Assembly (NCBI RefSeq): GCF_001306035.1 | Contig: NZ_LGCM01000021.1 | Location: forward strand, 1 to 57,434 | Direction: 5' to 3' | DNA from: Levilinea saccharolytica | GTDB taxonomy: Bacteria; Chloroflexota; Anaerolineae; Anaerolineales; Anaerolineaceae | Length of the DNA stretch: 57,434 bases | Part shown: piece after piece, positions 17,401 through 25,493 of the stretch | How the letters are laid out: the number at the start of each line of letters is the position of its first letter | Position numbering within the stretch: position 1 is the stretch's first letter | The notes under the pieces: model-generated | Told to the model about the DNA's origin: nothing | Seen by the model: the letters and a program-made list of their open reading frames with translations, nothing else | Database searches by the model: none | Made by a program: the position numbers and the translations under genes

Positions 17401-18558
17401 GTGCGCTGGCAGGCTTCGGACGCGGATGGGGACGCCCTGAGCTACACGGTTTCGTATAGCCAGGATGAAGGACAGACATGGAACCCCATGTCGACGGGGA
17501 TCCGCGCCAGTGAACTGGCTGTGGACCCCGCCCGGCTGCCGGGGGGAAAGCCGCTTTGGCTGCGGGTGGACGCCAGCGACGGCTTCTACAGTACCTCGGC
17601 CCAGTCGGCTGGAGCGGTGACGGTGACGGATCACGCGCCGGTAGCTGTCATTCTTTCGCCGTTGGATGGGGGCGGCGCCTCAACTCAGGGGGTCTGGCTG
17701 CGCGGGTACGCATACGACCTGGAGGATGGGGCCATCACCGGCGAACGGATGGAATGGAATTCCAATCTGGACGGTGTGCTGGGCAGCGGGCCGCAAGTTT
17801 TTGCGCGACTGAGCGAAGGGGTGCATGATATTTCGCTGACGGCATCTGACGCAGCGGGAACCTACCGCGGGGTGAGCGTGCGCGTGGACGTGCGCCAGGC
17901 GGCCGCGGCTCCCACCGAAGATGCGCCGGCTGGTGCGGTAGGTGAGCCGACTCCGGCTACTGCCCCTGGCATTGTGCTGCCGGGGCTGCCGAATTTGAAT
18001 ATGAATACGCCGGTGTTGTGGTTGGTTCTGGTCGGGCTGATTTTGCTGCTGTTGGTGCTGCTGTTGTGGGTGCTGATTCGGCGGGGGATTCGCCGCCGCG
18101 AACGCGAGACGGAAGCCCGCCTGGAGGCTGCCGCGGCCACTGAAAGCCAGCCGGAAGGGTTGGAAGGACGACAAGCGCAGTTTGCTCCCACGCCAGAGCC
18201 TGCACCGGAGCAGGCTGCGGTGGTGACCCCGGCGCCCGCGCCGCCCGCAGCGCCAAAGACGGAAGAACGTATGGCGGCGCGTCCGCCGCAGGTGGTGCCG
18301 CGCGAGCGCGTGGATGGGGTGGATCTGTTGGCACAGGGGATTCAGCAGGTGAAGGGCGGCAACATCCGCCAGGGGTACGCAATTTTACGCAAGGTACTGG
18401 AACAGCAGCCGGACAACGCGGATGCGTGGCTGTGGCTGGGGTGGGCGGCTGCCCGCCAGGGGGATCGGGCGACGGCGCAGCGCTGCTTCTTACGGGCGGC
18501 AAAGCTGGGGCACGGCGCAGCAGAGCAGGCCCTGGCCTGGCTGGAACGACAGGCTTAA
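14479..18558 (+). CDS. Large membrane-anchored protein: TolB-like repeats, decayed metallopeptidase domain, Ig-like domains, TPR
   Basis: A 1359-aa mosaic. After a hydrophobic N-terminus (about 8-25) come five or more TolB/PD40 repeats, each with a W/F-S-P-D-G motif (residues about 70-300). Then a carboxypeptidase-regulatory-like domain (SLTLEGVVRTADGQPLAGVS), a region resembling surface metallopeptidases, and Ig/cadherin-like domains (DADGDALSYTVSYSQDEGQTW). A membrane helix (about 1175-1200, VLWLVLVGLILLLLVLLLWV) is followed by RRGIRRRER, a Pro/Ala linker and a cytoplasmic TPR pair (GYAILRKVLEQQPDNADAWL). The expected zinc motif HExxH is replaced by TREMGHLLN, so catalysis is unlikely. Start GTG, weak Shine-Dalgarno. 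Function unknown. Confidence 0.85.
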   Translation: MDLNSIGRILLAAAAALGGLWFQGATRGLTQTKAVSWVVYAAENAGGTDLYWARSDGGTAVALTDTPAREDLPRFSPDGTRLAFLEGQGEAAGLVVMDAGGQNRLRLSPDTLTVRDLAWSPDGQQLAFSAAPIAGGKLRVYTAAADGSGSLKAHSAENEACWQPVWSPRGDQLAAICAPFGPSETPYPESQVVLIQTQSGERRALISQLGTAQFSPAWSPDGKRIAYAAAGGGQSGIHVVETAEGSADLALSAHEGDHSPQWSPDGSWIAFASDPAMGQRALFTPQPDAQAEIYLVRPDGSGLLLLVSGLPFADFCWTAEGDRIVFTQRPDAQTGNAGLNLASVRTDGSQMQWITSVEGAAFSPSAAAGGGLEPSLTLEGVVRTADGQPLAGVSVHLADSEPALTGADGRFSFQHLSAGSYALRPVLSGYQFQPSEQQVNLRQGGEAVVFEAAQADGLFISHIQAIQAVDGEGQLTAGKPTVVRVYVDCGEGCTELAGVTGTLRGVSGEGRDLGMLMPEPVSITAFHEDWTQQQGDPQRSLNFLLPEEWLSGTLRLTADVGGTQRETSLTFAPGIRLRLAWFDLGYRPAAGAGTPEPAQQTLLPDRSAAQEAVRDLWDMLPLAPDGLTYVYQPGIFQTFESTLDCPALSGGSGCPAVTDYLLTLRLLYERTAREGRWAGGEAPGRVMAWTHPDTQNDGQCSLADTGWSHGDTLPSIGRVAVGASTCTFNLKTMDSGQTLTREMGHLLNANGLRPTAAKNRLACWWGEANTTGTLGGWGARVSASGFELFDPAATFDVLSYCTPAWVSPATAQAFGTGFANQDVFLSGGDLPVGGRLAAGLPRDMRAPAEGQLLTAAVIRQSGQAEILPAFRIASRMPPLVGGETGTCLQVRDAEENVLEQMCQELDYLHPTLGQNIGVDFITASFTADTELAASLVVVRGETELARRTASANPPMLTLLEPAGGEAWADGQTAWVRWQASDADGDALSYTVSYSQDEGQTWNPMSTGIRASELAVDPARLPGGKPLWLRVDASDGFYSTSAQSAGAVTVTDHAPVAVILSPLDGGGASTQGVWLRGYAYDLEDGAITGERMEWNSNLDGVLGSGPQVFARLSEGVHDISLTASDAAGTYRGVSVRVDVRQAAAAPTEDAPAGAVGEPTPATAPGIVLPGLPNLNMNTPVLWLVLVGLILLLLVLLLWVLIRRGIRRRERETEARLEAAAATESQPEGLEGRQAQFAPTPEPAPEQAAVVTPAPAPPAAPKTEERMAARPPQVVPRERVDGVDLLAQGIQQVKGGNIRQGYAILRKVLEQQPDNADAWLWLGWAAARQGDRATAQRCFLRAAKLGHGAAEQALAWLERQA

Positions 18559-18573
18559 CCGCTGATTTTTACA

Positions 18574-18608
18574 CCAACCGCCGCAGAAGACCGCGGCGGT
18601 TGGTTCTT
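18574..18608 (+). terminator. Terminator after the surface-protein gene
   Basis: An 11-bp stem CCAACCGCCGC/GCGGCGGTTGG (18574-18584 with 18593-18603) is followed by TTCTTT. It separates this gene from the suf promoter. Confidence 0.85.
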
Positions 18609-18619
18609 TAAGATATTAG

Positions 18620-18647
18620 AATATATAAGAATATTATAATAAATATT
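18620..18647. promoter_or_regulatory. Predicted SufR-type operator, site B
   Basis: AATATATA-N12-TAAATATT, the same half-sites and spacing as at 14354-14381, ends inside the -35 box of the sufC promoter. Relative to transcription it holds exactly the same position as site A does at the regulator's promoter. Confidence 0.68.
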
Positions 18648-18675
18648 GACCGAATTACCTCTATTATGATATAAT
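18646..18675 (+). promoter_or_regulatory. Promoter of the suf operon
   Basis: TTGACC (18646-18651), an 18-nt spacer and a perfect TATAAT (18670-18675) give a strong promoter about 65 nt upstream of sufC. Confidence 0.82.
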
Positions 18676-18748
18676 CCGGCCAGATTTCATACATCAACTG
18701 CATTTCGGTTCGCCGAAATGAAATTGTGCAAAAAGGAGCAGCGCTTCC

Positions 18749-19528
18749 ATGTCCGTTCTGGAGATTCGCAATTTACATGTCAGCATCGAAGGAAAAGAAA
18801 TCCTCAAGGGATTGGATTTAACTGTAAAATCCGGCGAGGTGCATGCCATCATGGGCCCCAACGGCACGGGGAAATCCACGCTTTCGTACACGATCATGGG
18901 CCATCCGGCCTATGAGGTGACAGACGGCGAGATTTTGTTTAACGGCCAGAACATTCTAGAGATGGAAACGGACGAACGCTCTCGGCTGGGGCTTTTCCTG
19001 GCGTTCCAGTACCCGGTGGCGATCCCGGGGGTGACGCTGGCGAACTTCCTGCGCACCGCCCTGAACGCGCGCCGTAAGGCAGTTAACCCGGAAGATAAGG
19101 GCATGCCTATTCCCGAATTCCGCAAGATGCTCAAAGAAAAGATGGATATGCTGCGGATGGATCACGCCTTTGCCGGACGTTACTTAAACGACGGCTTTTC
19201 GGGCGGTGAGAAGAAGCGCGCCGAAATTTTGCAGATGGCGACACTGAAGCCGGAAATCGCCGTGTTGGATGAGACCGACTCAGGGCTGGATATTGACGCG
19301 CTGCGGATTGTCTCCGAAGGCGTGAACACGCTTCGCGGAAAAGACCTGGGCGTGATGGTGATCACCCATTACCAGCGCATCCTGAATTACATCCAGCCGG
19401 ATTTTGTGCACGTGATGTTGGGCGGGCGCATTGTGGAATCGGGCGGCCCGGAACTGGCCCTGAGCCTGGAAGAGCACGGCTACGAATGGGTGCGTGAAAA
19501 GTACGAAGGCGAAGCGGTTAACGGCTAA
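18749..19528 (+). CDS. sufC: Fe-S cluster assembly ATPase SufC
   Basis: The cytoplasmic ABC-type ATPase of the SufBCD scaffold. 259 residues with Walker [10 protein letters not shown], the SufC-specific [14 protein letters not shown]-loop region, signature [13 protein letters not shown] and Walker [17 protein letters not shown], plus switch histidine in VITHYQRIL. The SufC-typical E-K-K-R after the signature motif separates it from transport ATPases. AAAAGGAG precedes the ATG. It is the first gene of the suf operon and directly behind the predicted SufR-controlled promoter. Confidence 0.98.
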   Translation: MSVLEIRNLHVSIEGKEILKGLDLTVKSGEVHAIMGPNGTGKSTLSYTIMGHPAYEVTDGEILFNGQNILEMETDERSRLGLFLAFQYPVAIPGVTLANFLRTALNARRKAVNPEDKGMPIPEFRKMLKEKMDMLRMDHAFAGRYLNDGFSGGEKKRAEILQMATLKPEIAVLDETDSGLDIDALRIVSEGVNTLRGKDLGVMVITHYQRILNYIQPDFVHVMLGGRIVESGGPELALSLEEHGYEWVREKYEGEAVNG

Positions 19529-19564
19529 ATTACTGGTATGTGACCTGACTGCCTGGAGGCGATG

Positions 19565-20977
19565 ATGAGTTCAAACCCGCAAGCCGAATATTTAGAGAAG
19601 CTGGGTGAGTATAAATACGGGTTCAGCAACCCCGACACCTCGGTGTTTAACACCGGCAAAGGCCTGAATGCGGAAGTTGTGGCGCAGATTTCGGCCATGA
19701 AGGGCGAGCCGCAGTGGATGTTGGATTTTCGCCTGAAGGCCCTGGCCCATTTTCAGGCGCGGCCCATTCCCACCTGGGGGCCAGATTTATCGAGCCTGAA
19801 TCTGGACGATTTGATTTATTATGTGAAGCCCTCGGACAAGGAAGGCCGTTCCTGGGACGATGTGCCGGATGATATTAAGAAGACCTTTGACCGCCTGGGC
19901 ATCCCCGAAGCCGAGCAGCACTTCTTGGCTGGGCTGGGGGCGCAGTACGAGTCGGAGATGGTGTATCACCGCGTGCAGGAGCACCTGGAAAAAGCGGGCG
20001 TGATCTTTGTGAGCATTGAGGACGGCCTGCGCCAGTATCCTGACCTGTTCCGCGAACATTTTGGCACGATCATCCCCATTGAGGACAACAAATTTGCGGC
20101 CTTGAACAGCGCGGTATGGTCGGGCGGTTCGTTCGTGTATGTGCCCAAGGGGGTCAAGGTGGATTTGCCGCTGCAGGCATATTTCCGCCTGAACGTGGCC
20201 AACATCGGGCAGTTTGAGCGCACCCTGATCATCGCGGATGAAGGCGCGCAGCTGCACTATGTGGAAGGCTGCACGGCCCCGCAGTACACCACCGATTCAT
20301 TCCACAGCGGTGTGATTGAAATTGTGGTGAAGAAGGGCGCGCGCGTGCGCTACTCCACCATTCAGAACTGGTCGACCAACGTTTATAACCTGGTGACCCA
20401 GCGCGCCATCGTCCACGAAGAAGGCACGATGGAATGGGTGGACGCCAACCTGGGTTCGAAGGTGACGATGAAATACCCCTCCTGCTACCTGGTGGGGCGC
20501 GGCGCGCACGGGGAAATCCTTTCGATGGCCTTTGCTGGGCCGGGTCAGCAGCAGGACGCGGGCGGTAAAATGGTGCATCTGGCACCCGATACGAGCAGCA
20601 AAATCACCTCGAAATCCATCAGCCGCGGCGGCGGGCGGTCTTCGTACCGCGGGCTGCTGAAAGTACACCGCGATGCGGTCAATTCGCGTTCGAATGTGGT
20701 CTGCGATGCGCTGCTGTTGGATCCACAGTCGCGTTCGGATACCTATCCGTATATTGAGATTGATCAAGAGCGGGTCAATATTGGGCACGAAGCGTCTGTG
20801 TCGAAGGTAGGCGAGGAACAGCTCTTTTACCTGATGAGCCGCGGGTTGAGCGAGGAAGAAGCGACCACGATGGTGGTTTCTGGTTTTATTGAACCGCTGG
20901 TCAAGGAACTGCCCATGGAATATGCCGTGGAAATGAACCGCCTGATCCAGCTCCAAATGGAAGGCTCCATCGGTTGA
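19565..20977 (+). CDS. sufB: Fe-S cluster scaffold protein SufB
   Basis: 470-aa scaffold subunit with a right-handed beta-helix. Seen: [24 protein letters not shown]-like [56 protein letters not shown] with the conserved Cys, and the C-terminal [20 protein letters not shown]. Two ATG codons lie in tandem (19562, 19565). GGAGGCG ends at the first, so the second has the better spacing. Follows sufC by 36 nt and precedes sufD by 18 nt. Confidence 0.97.
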   Translation: MSSNPQAEYLEKLGEYKYGFSNPDTSVFNTGKGLNAEVVAQISAMKGEPQWMLDFRLKALAHFQARPIPTWGPDLSSLNLDDLIYYVKPSDKEGRSWDDVPDDIKKTFDRLGIPEAEQHFLAGLGAQYESEMVYHRVQEHLEKAGVIFVSIEDGLRQYPDLFREHFGTIIPIEDNKFAALNSAVWSGGSFVYVPKGVKVDLPLQAYFRLNVANIGQFERTLIIADEGAQLHYVEGCTAPQYTTDSFHSGVIEIVVKKGARVRYSTIQNWSTNVYNLVTQRAIVHEEGTMEWVDANLGSKVTMKYPSCYLVGRGAHGEILSMAFAGPGQQQDAGGKMVHLAPDTSSKITSKSISRGGGRSSYRGLLKVHRDAVNSRSNVVCDALLLDPQSRSDTYPYIEIDQERVNIGHEASVSKVGEEQLFYLMSRGLSEEEATTMVVSGFIEPLVKELPMEYAVEMNRLIQLQMEGSIG

Positions 20978-20995
20978 GGAAGGACAGCGAACACT

Positions 20996-22345
20996 ATGGC
21001 AGACACCCCTAAAATTGTTCGAGGCGTGCGCCGCAGCGCGGCCGCCCAAGATTTTGTTTTTACAGAAAAAGACCTTCCTGCTGGCGGGCCGAACTTTCTG
21101 CAAGCCTTCCGGCAAAACGCCTGGACGGCGTACCAATCCCTGCCCATTCCAACCGTCTCTGAAGAGGCCTGGCGCCGCACGGATTTGAAAGCCTTGCAGC
21201 CGCAGCAGTTCCGCATTCCCGCGGAAAACGCGTATCTGGACCTGGAGCCGGCCCCGGCGGAGCTTTTGCGCCCGTTGACAGCCAACCAACACGGCGGTCA
21301 GGTGATGCTGATGGCGGGCGGGTCGCATGTGACGCTGGACCCGGAGGTGGCAGCGCAAGGCGTGATCTTCACCGATCTGCGCACGGCCCAGGCGCAGCAC
21401 CCTGAGCTGTTGGAAAAAGTCATCGGCAAGGTTGTGCGCCCGGGCGAAGGCAAATTCGCGGCGATGGCCGCGGCGCTGGCGCAGAACGGCCTGCTGCTGT
21501 ATGTGCCGCGCGGCGTGCGTGTGGAACAGCCGCTGCACAGCCTGCTGTGGGGCGCGGGCGAAGGTCTGGCGCATTTCTCACACCTGCTGGTGCACCTGGA
21601 AGAAGGCGCTGCGGTGACGTATGTGCACGAGGCAGCTTCCCCCGAGGGCAGCCTCCAGGCGGCCATGCACGCCGGTATTGTGGAACTGTATGTGGGGCCG
21701 GGCGCATCGCTGACCTTTGTGGAGCTGCAATCCTGGGGCGAGAATATCTACAATTTCAGCCATGAGCGCGCGCGGGTGGACCGCGACGGCACGCTGGACT
21801 GGGTTTTCGGCGCGGTGGGCAGCCATCTGACCAAGAATTTCTCCGACCTGGAACTGGCTGGGCCGGGGAGTGTGGGCAAGATGTCGGGCTTCTACTTCAC
21901 CGACCATGATCAGCATCTCGATCACGATACCCAGCAGAACCATCTGGCTCCGCATACCACCAGCGACCTGCTCTTCAAGGGCGCGCTGCTGGATCGCAGC
22001 CGCTCGGTGTGGCAAGGCATGATTTATGTGGCCCCGGGAGCGGCCAAGACCGACGGGTATCAGGCGAACCGCAATCTGGTGCTGAGTGAGCACGCCCGCG
22101 CCGATTCGATCCCTGGTCTGGAGATTTTGGCGGACGACGTGCGCTGCACGCACGGCGCCACGGTGGGCCGGTTGGATGAAGAGCCCGTGTTCTATCTGCT
22201 CAGCCGCGGTATCCCCCGACGGATGGCTGAACGGCTGATTGTGGAAGGCTTTTTTGACCCGATTATGCAGCGGATTCCTTTTGAGGGTGTGCGCGCCCGG
22301 TTCCAGGCGGCCATTCAAAAGAAGATGCAGGCGATGGGTGACTGA
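20996..22345 (+). CDS. sufD: Fe-S cluster assembly protein SufD
   Basis: 449-aa paralogue of SufB that completes the SufBC2D complex. Typical segments are LLYVPRGVRVEQPLHSLLWG, RARVDRDGTLDWVFGAVGSH, FYFTDHDQHLDHDTQQNHLA, LSEHARADSIPGLEILADDVRCTHGAT with the conserved Cys/His near the SufB interface, and FYLLSRGIPRRMAERLIVEG. An AAGGACAG site lies upstream of the ATG. A strong hairpin follows. Confidence 0.95.
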   Translation: MADTPKIVRGVRRSAAAQDFVFTEKDLPAGGPNFLQAFRQNAWTAYQSLPIPTVSEEAWRRTDLKALQPQQFRIPAENAYLDLEPAPAELLRPLTANQHGGQVMLMAGGSHVTLDPEVAAQGVIFTDLRTAQAQHPELLEKVIGKVVRPGEGKFAAMAAALAQNGLLLYVPRGVRVEQPLHSLLWGAGEGLAHFSHLLVHLEEGAAVTYVHEAASPEGSLQAAMHAGIVELYVGPGASLTFVELQSWGENIYNFSHERARVDRDGTLDWVFGAVGSHLTKNFSDLELAGPGSVGKMSGFYFTDHDQHLDHDTQQNHLAPHTTSDLLFKGALLDRSRSVWQGMIYVAPGAAKTDGYQANRNLVLSEHARADSIPGLEILADDVRCTHGATVGRLDEEPVFYLLSRGIPRRMAERLIVEGFFDPIMQRIPFEGVRARFQAAIQKKMQAMGD

Positions 22346-22358
22346 CCTTCGATGATTT

Positions 22359-22392
22359 ACCCAGGCTGCGGCCGTGCGGCCACAGCCTGGGT
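22359..22392 (+). terminator. Intra-operon hairpin after sufD
   Basis: ACCCAGGCTG (22359-22368) pairs with CAGCCTGGGT (22383-22392), and the inner CGGCCGTGCGGCC can fold too. No T-run follows. Instead GATACAAT (about 22395-22402), a possible -10, comes straight after it. It may attenuate read-through and give the distal suf genes a second promoter. Confidence 0.5.
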
Positions 22393-22434
22393 ATGATACA
22401 ATATTCCGTTAAATCTGAACGGCGGAGAAATTAA

Positions 22435-22725
22435 ATGGCACCGGTTCCTTTCATGCGTCCCCCTGATTCTGAATATGTGTTTGATGTGGGTGATATTGTT
22501 GAGGTGTTTTGCGACCACGAAAAAGGCGGCCAGCGCATTCGCGGATGGCTCAAGGGGATTGTGGTGCAGGTGGACTCCAAAATGGCGGCTGTGCAGTTTC
22601 GCAGCAACGTGTATTTGACCGACGGCTGGATGGTGCCGGACCATATTCTATGGTATCCGGTGAATTCAACCAATATTCGCCTGCCCCGCAAACCAGCCAA
22701 ACCCAACCTACCGCGGGCGGAGTAA
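22435..22725 (+). CDS. Small unknown protein inside the suf operon, 96 aa
   Basis: I do not recognise a family. It is a soluble beta-rich protein with FDVGDIVEVFCDHEKGGQRI, RGWLKGIVVQVDSKMAAVQF and GWMVPDHILWYP, a pattern resembling small SH3-like barrels (for example KOW or Tudor folds), and a basic proline-rich tail. It has one cysteine. The ATG has GGCGGAGAAATT upstream. Its place between sufD and sufS in the same direction suggests a role in Fe-S assembly or simply transcript hitch-hiking. Confidence 0.75.
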   Translation: MAPVPFMRPPDSEYVFDVGDIVEVFCDHEKGGQRIRGWLKGIVVQVDSKMAAVQFRSNVYLTDGWMVPDHILWYPVNSTNIRLPRKPAKPNLPRAE

Positions 22726-22764
22726 TCTCTTTTACCGCATTTGAGTCAACAGTCGAGGATTTCG

Positions 22765-24003
22765 GTGAACTCTTCCATCCCCTTTGATTTGCAGCGCATT
22801 CGCTCCGATTTCCCAACCCTTCAGCGCCAGATTCACAACGGCGTGCCCTTGATCTATCTGGATTCAACCGCGACCGCCCAAAAACCGCAGTCCGTGCTGA
22901 CGGCGATGGATGAGTATTACCGCCGTTCGAATGCCAATATTCACCGCGGAGTGCACACCCTGGCGGAGGAAGCCACGGCGGCCTATGAAGGCGCACGCCA
23001 AAGCATCGCCCAGTTCATTGGAGCGCGTACCGCGCGCGAGGTGATCTTTGTGCGCAACACCACAGAGGCGATCAACCTGGTGGCGATGACCTGGGGGCGG
23101 ACGCAGCTTCAGACGGGTGATCTGGTGATTTTAACTGAGATGGAGCACCACTCCAACCTGGTTCCGTGGCAGATGTTGGCGGCGGAGCGGGGTTTGCGCC
23201 TGGAATTCATCCCGGTGACGGACGACGGCCTGCTGGATCTGGCGGTGTACCAGCAGCTGCTGGAGCAGGGGCCCAAACTGGTGGCTTTTACGCACATGTC
23301 CAACGTGCTGGGGACGATTAACCCGGCCAAAGAGATGATCGCGGCGGCACATCAGGCGGGGGCATTGGCTTTGGTGGACGGGGCGCAGAGCGTGCCGCAT
23401 TTACCGGTGGATGTGCGCGACCTGGACGCGGACTTTTTGGCCTTCTCAGCGCACAAGATGGTGGGGCCGACCGGTATCGGTGTGCTGTACGGCAAAGAAG
23501 CTTTGTTGAACGCCATGCCGCCGTTCATGGGCGGTGGGGACATGATCAAGAAAGTGACCCTGCGCACGTTTGCGGCTAACACCCTGCCGCATAAATTCGA
23601 GGCGGGGACGCCCGCCATCGCCGAAGGGATTGGCTTTGGGGCGGCGGTGGATTATCTCAAAACCGTGGGCATGCAGGCGGTGGAAGAACACGAACAAACC
23701 ATCATCCGCTACGCCCTGGAGCGCTTTGCCGAAATCAGCGGGGTGACGGTGATCGGCCCGGCGGCGGAACACAAAGGGGCGGTGTTGGCCTTCACCATGC
23801 AGGAAGCGCACCCTCACGACGTGGCGCAATTATTAGACCGCGAAGGCATCGCCGTGCGGGCGGGACATCACTGCGCCATGCCGCTGCACGAACGCTTTAA
23901 GCTCCCGGCCACCACACGCGCCAGTTTTTACCTGTATAACACGATCGAAGAAGTGGACCGCCTGGCAGAAGGGGTAGAGAAGGTTAAGCGCATGTTTGCG
24001 TAG
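22765..24003 (+). CDS. sufS: Cysteine desulfurase, SufS type
   Basis: PLP enzyme that extracts sulfur from cysteine as a persulfide for SufBCD. 412 residues from GTG 22765, which has GAGGATTT upstream; an in-frame TTG 24 nt earlier has no site. Family features: YLDSTATAQKPQSVL, NIHRGVHTLAEEAT, EMEHHSNLVPWQ, the PLP lysine in FSAHKMVGPTGIGVLYGK, and the catalytic cysteine in RAGHHCAMPLH. The latter is the class II (SufS/CsdA) form, expected to work with SufU or SufE. SufU follows immediately. Confidence 0.97.
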   Translation: MNSSIPFDLQRIRSDFPTLQRQIHNGVPLIYLDSTATAQKPQSVLTAMDEYYRRSNANIHRGVHTLAEEATAAYEGARQSIAQFIGARTAREVIFVRNTTEAINLVAMTWGRTQLQTGDLVILTEMEHHSNLVPWQMLAAERGLRLEFIPVTDDGLLDLAVYQQLLEQGPKLVAFTHMSNVLGTINPAKEMIAAAHQAGALALVDGAQSVPHLPVDVRDLDADFLAFSAHKMVGPTGIGVLYGKEALLNAMPPFMGGGDMIKKVTLRTFAANTLPHKFEAGTPAIAEGIGFGAAVDYLKTVGMQAVEEHEQTIIRYALERFAEISGVTVIGPAAEHKGAVLAFTMQEAHPHDVAQLLDREGIAVRAGHHCAMPLHERFKLPATTRASFYLYNTIEEVDRLAEGVEKVKRMFA

Positions 24004-24020
24004 GGGCAAAGGAGTTGGTT

Positions 24021-24431
24021 ATGGACGACATGTACCGCGAAATCATCATCGAACGCTATAAAGACCCCCATTACCGCGGGACCCTCGATCCGCATGATTA
24101 CACCTTTGAGGATGAAAATCCCCTGTGCGGCGACCAGATTCGGGTGGATGTGCGCGCGGACGAGGCAGGCATGATCACCGAGGCGGCTTTCAGCGGGCAC
24201 GGCTGCGCCATTTCTCAGGCATCGGCAGACCTTTTGATCGAGTCCATCCTGGGCAAAAACGTAGAAGACGTGAAGAAAATGACCAAGCAGGATATTCTAG
24301 ACCTGCTGGGGATTGAATTGGGGCCGGTGCGCCTGAAATGTGCGCTGCTTTCCCTGAAGGTGGTGAAGGCGGGACTGTACGGCCTGGGTGAAGCCAGCGA
24401 TGCTCTGGTGGACGACGACGAGGAGTTTTAA
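24021..24431 (+). CDS. sufU: SufU-type zinc-dependent sulfurtransferase
   Basis: A 136-aa IscU-fold protein. Cysteines lie in PLCGDQI, GHGCAISQAS and RLKCALL, the three ligand positions of SufU. The insertion between the second and third cysteines (LLGIELGPVR...) is also typical of SufU, as opposed to IscU. In Gram-positive systems SufU accepts persulfide from SufS in a Zn-ligand swap rather than acting as scaffold. GGAG 6 nt before ATG 24021 makes that start better than the upstream in-frame TTG. Confidence 0.94.
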   Translation: MDDMYREIIIERYKDPHYRGTLDPHDYTFEDENPLCGDQIRVDVRADEAGMITEAAFSGHGCAISQASADLLIESILGKNVEDVKKMTKQDILDLLGIELGPVRLKCALLSLKVVKAGLYGLGEASDALVDDDEEF

Positions 24432-24433
24432 GC

Positions 24434-24772
24434 ATGGCGGATGAGCACAAAGCGGAGTACACGTTCTACGGCGTGGCAGATGTGGACGAATTACCCAATG
24501 GGGAGCGGCTGTATCTGGAAATTGACGGCCAGCCGGTGGTGGTGTTTAACATCGCGGGGTACTTTTACGCGATTTCGGATGTGTGTACGCACGATATGGG
24601 CCCGCTGGGGGACGGCGAGGTGGAAGGGCATGAGATTGTTTGCCCGCGGCATGGAGCGCGCTTTGATATCCGCACCGGGGAGGTGAAGAAACTTCCGGCG
24701 GTGGGGGATATTGCGGCCTATCCAGTGCAGGTGGTGGAGGGCGAGATCCAGATCGGAATTCGTCACAGTTAA
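24434..24772 (+). CDS. Rieske-type [2Fe-2S] ferredoxin, 112 aa
   Basis: A small soluble Rieske protein with ligands in DVCTHDMGPLGDG (C-x-H) and VCPRHGARFDIRTG (C-x2-H). It resembles ferredoxin subunits of non-heme oxygenases and the Rieske proteins often found as the last gene of suf operons in Gram-positives and Chloroflexota (remembered). It starts 2 nt after the sufU stop, so it is certainly co-transcribed. It could donate electrons during cluster assembly or report cluster status; neither is shown. Confidence 0.93.
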   Translation: MADEHKAEYTFYGVADVDELPNGERLYLEIDGQPVVVFNIAGYFYAISDVCTHDMGPLGDGEVEGHEIVCPRHGARFDIRTGEVKKLPAVGDIAAYPVQVVEGEIQIGIRHS

Positions 24773-24824
24773 GTTGTTTTTGTCAGGGGGCAATTTCTGC
24801 GATGATGGGCAGAATCAATAAAAA

Positions 24825-24868
24825 GTTTGTACAAACCCTATAACGATTATCGCGATCGAGCGTATAAT
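24825..24868 (+). promoter_or_regulatory. Activator-type promoter of a near-leaderless peroxiredoxin mRNA
   Basis: A perfect TATAAT (24863-24868) lies 7 nt upstream of the ATG at 24876, so the transcript should start at or within a base or two of the start codon. No Shine-Dalgarno is present. The -35 position (about ATAACG) is poor, but the perfect 12-bp palindrome GTTTGTACAAAC (24825-24836) sits about 44 nt upstream of the predicted start, a typical activator position. Confidence 0.5.
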
Positions 24869-24875
24869 CATAGGT

Positions 24876-25493
24876 ATGAAGCCCAAATCCCAACTCCGTT
24901 TTGATCAAATTGCCCCTGACGCCGACGTGGTCACCGGTGAAGGACGCAGCTTGCGGCTTTCAGACTTGTGGCAAGCCCGTCCTATTGTGCTCGCATTCAT
25001 TCGTCATTTTGGCTGTCCGCAGTGCAAGACTCTTTTGGATAATTTATCTCAACTGCGCCCGATAATGGAAGAAAATAACCTGGGACTGGTGGTGGTGACC
25101 CAGGGTACGCAGGAAGAAACCGCGGTTTTTTGCGCGGAGCGCATCCCCGGCACGCTGTGCCTGGCGGACCCCACGCGGAGCCTGTATCGGGCCTATGGGG
25201 TGGGGCGCGGCGGGCTGCGCGAGACCTTCCTTTCAGCTGAGGTGTGGCGGGCGAACGCGCGCGCGGCGAAGAAAGGATTTAAGGCAGAGCTGCCGCCCAA
25301 GGGGCAAGATGCTATGCTGATGTCAGCGCTGTTTGTAATTGGGCCGGATGGGCGCATCCGCCTGCCGTACTACTATGACCACATCGCCGATCATCCGCCG
25401 GTGGAGGTTTTATTAAGCGGGTTCTTGGGCACGCGCTGGGAGCAGCCTTTTAACGGGGCGATTCATTCAGAGGGAGGCGCGCATGGCGACTAA
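24876..25493 (+). CDS. Peroxiredoxin-like (AhpC/TSA-2) protein, 205 aa
   Basis: Thioredoxin-fold protein with FDQIAPDADVVTGEGRSLRL, IVLAFIRHFGCPQCKTLLDN containing the C-x2-C centre, and CLADPTRSLYRAYGVGRGG. This matches the AhpC/TSA-2 'peroxiredoxin-like' group, which reduces peroxides or acts as a disulfide reductase; the substrate is unknown. The following FtsX-type permease gene starts inside its last codons (11-nt overlap), so the peroxiredoxin and the ABC pair form one unit. The mRNA appears nearly leaderless. Confidence 0.85.
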   Translation: MKPKSQLRFDQIAPDADVVTGEGRSLRLSDLWQARPIVLAFIRHFGCPQCKTLLDNLSQLRPIMEENNLGLVVVTQGTQEETAVFCAERIPGTLCLADPTRSLYRAYGVGRGGLRETFLSAEVWRANARAAKKGFKAELPPKGQDAMLMSALFVIGPDGRIRLPYYYDHIADHPPVEVLLSGFLGTRWEQPFNGAIHSEGGAHGD

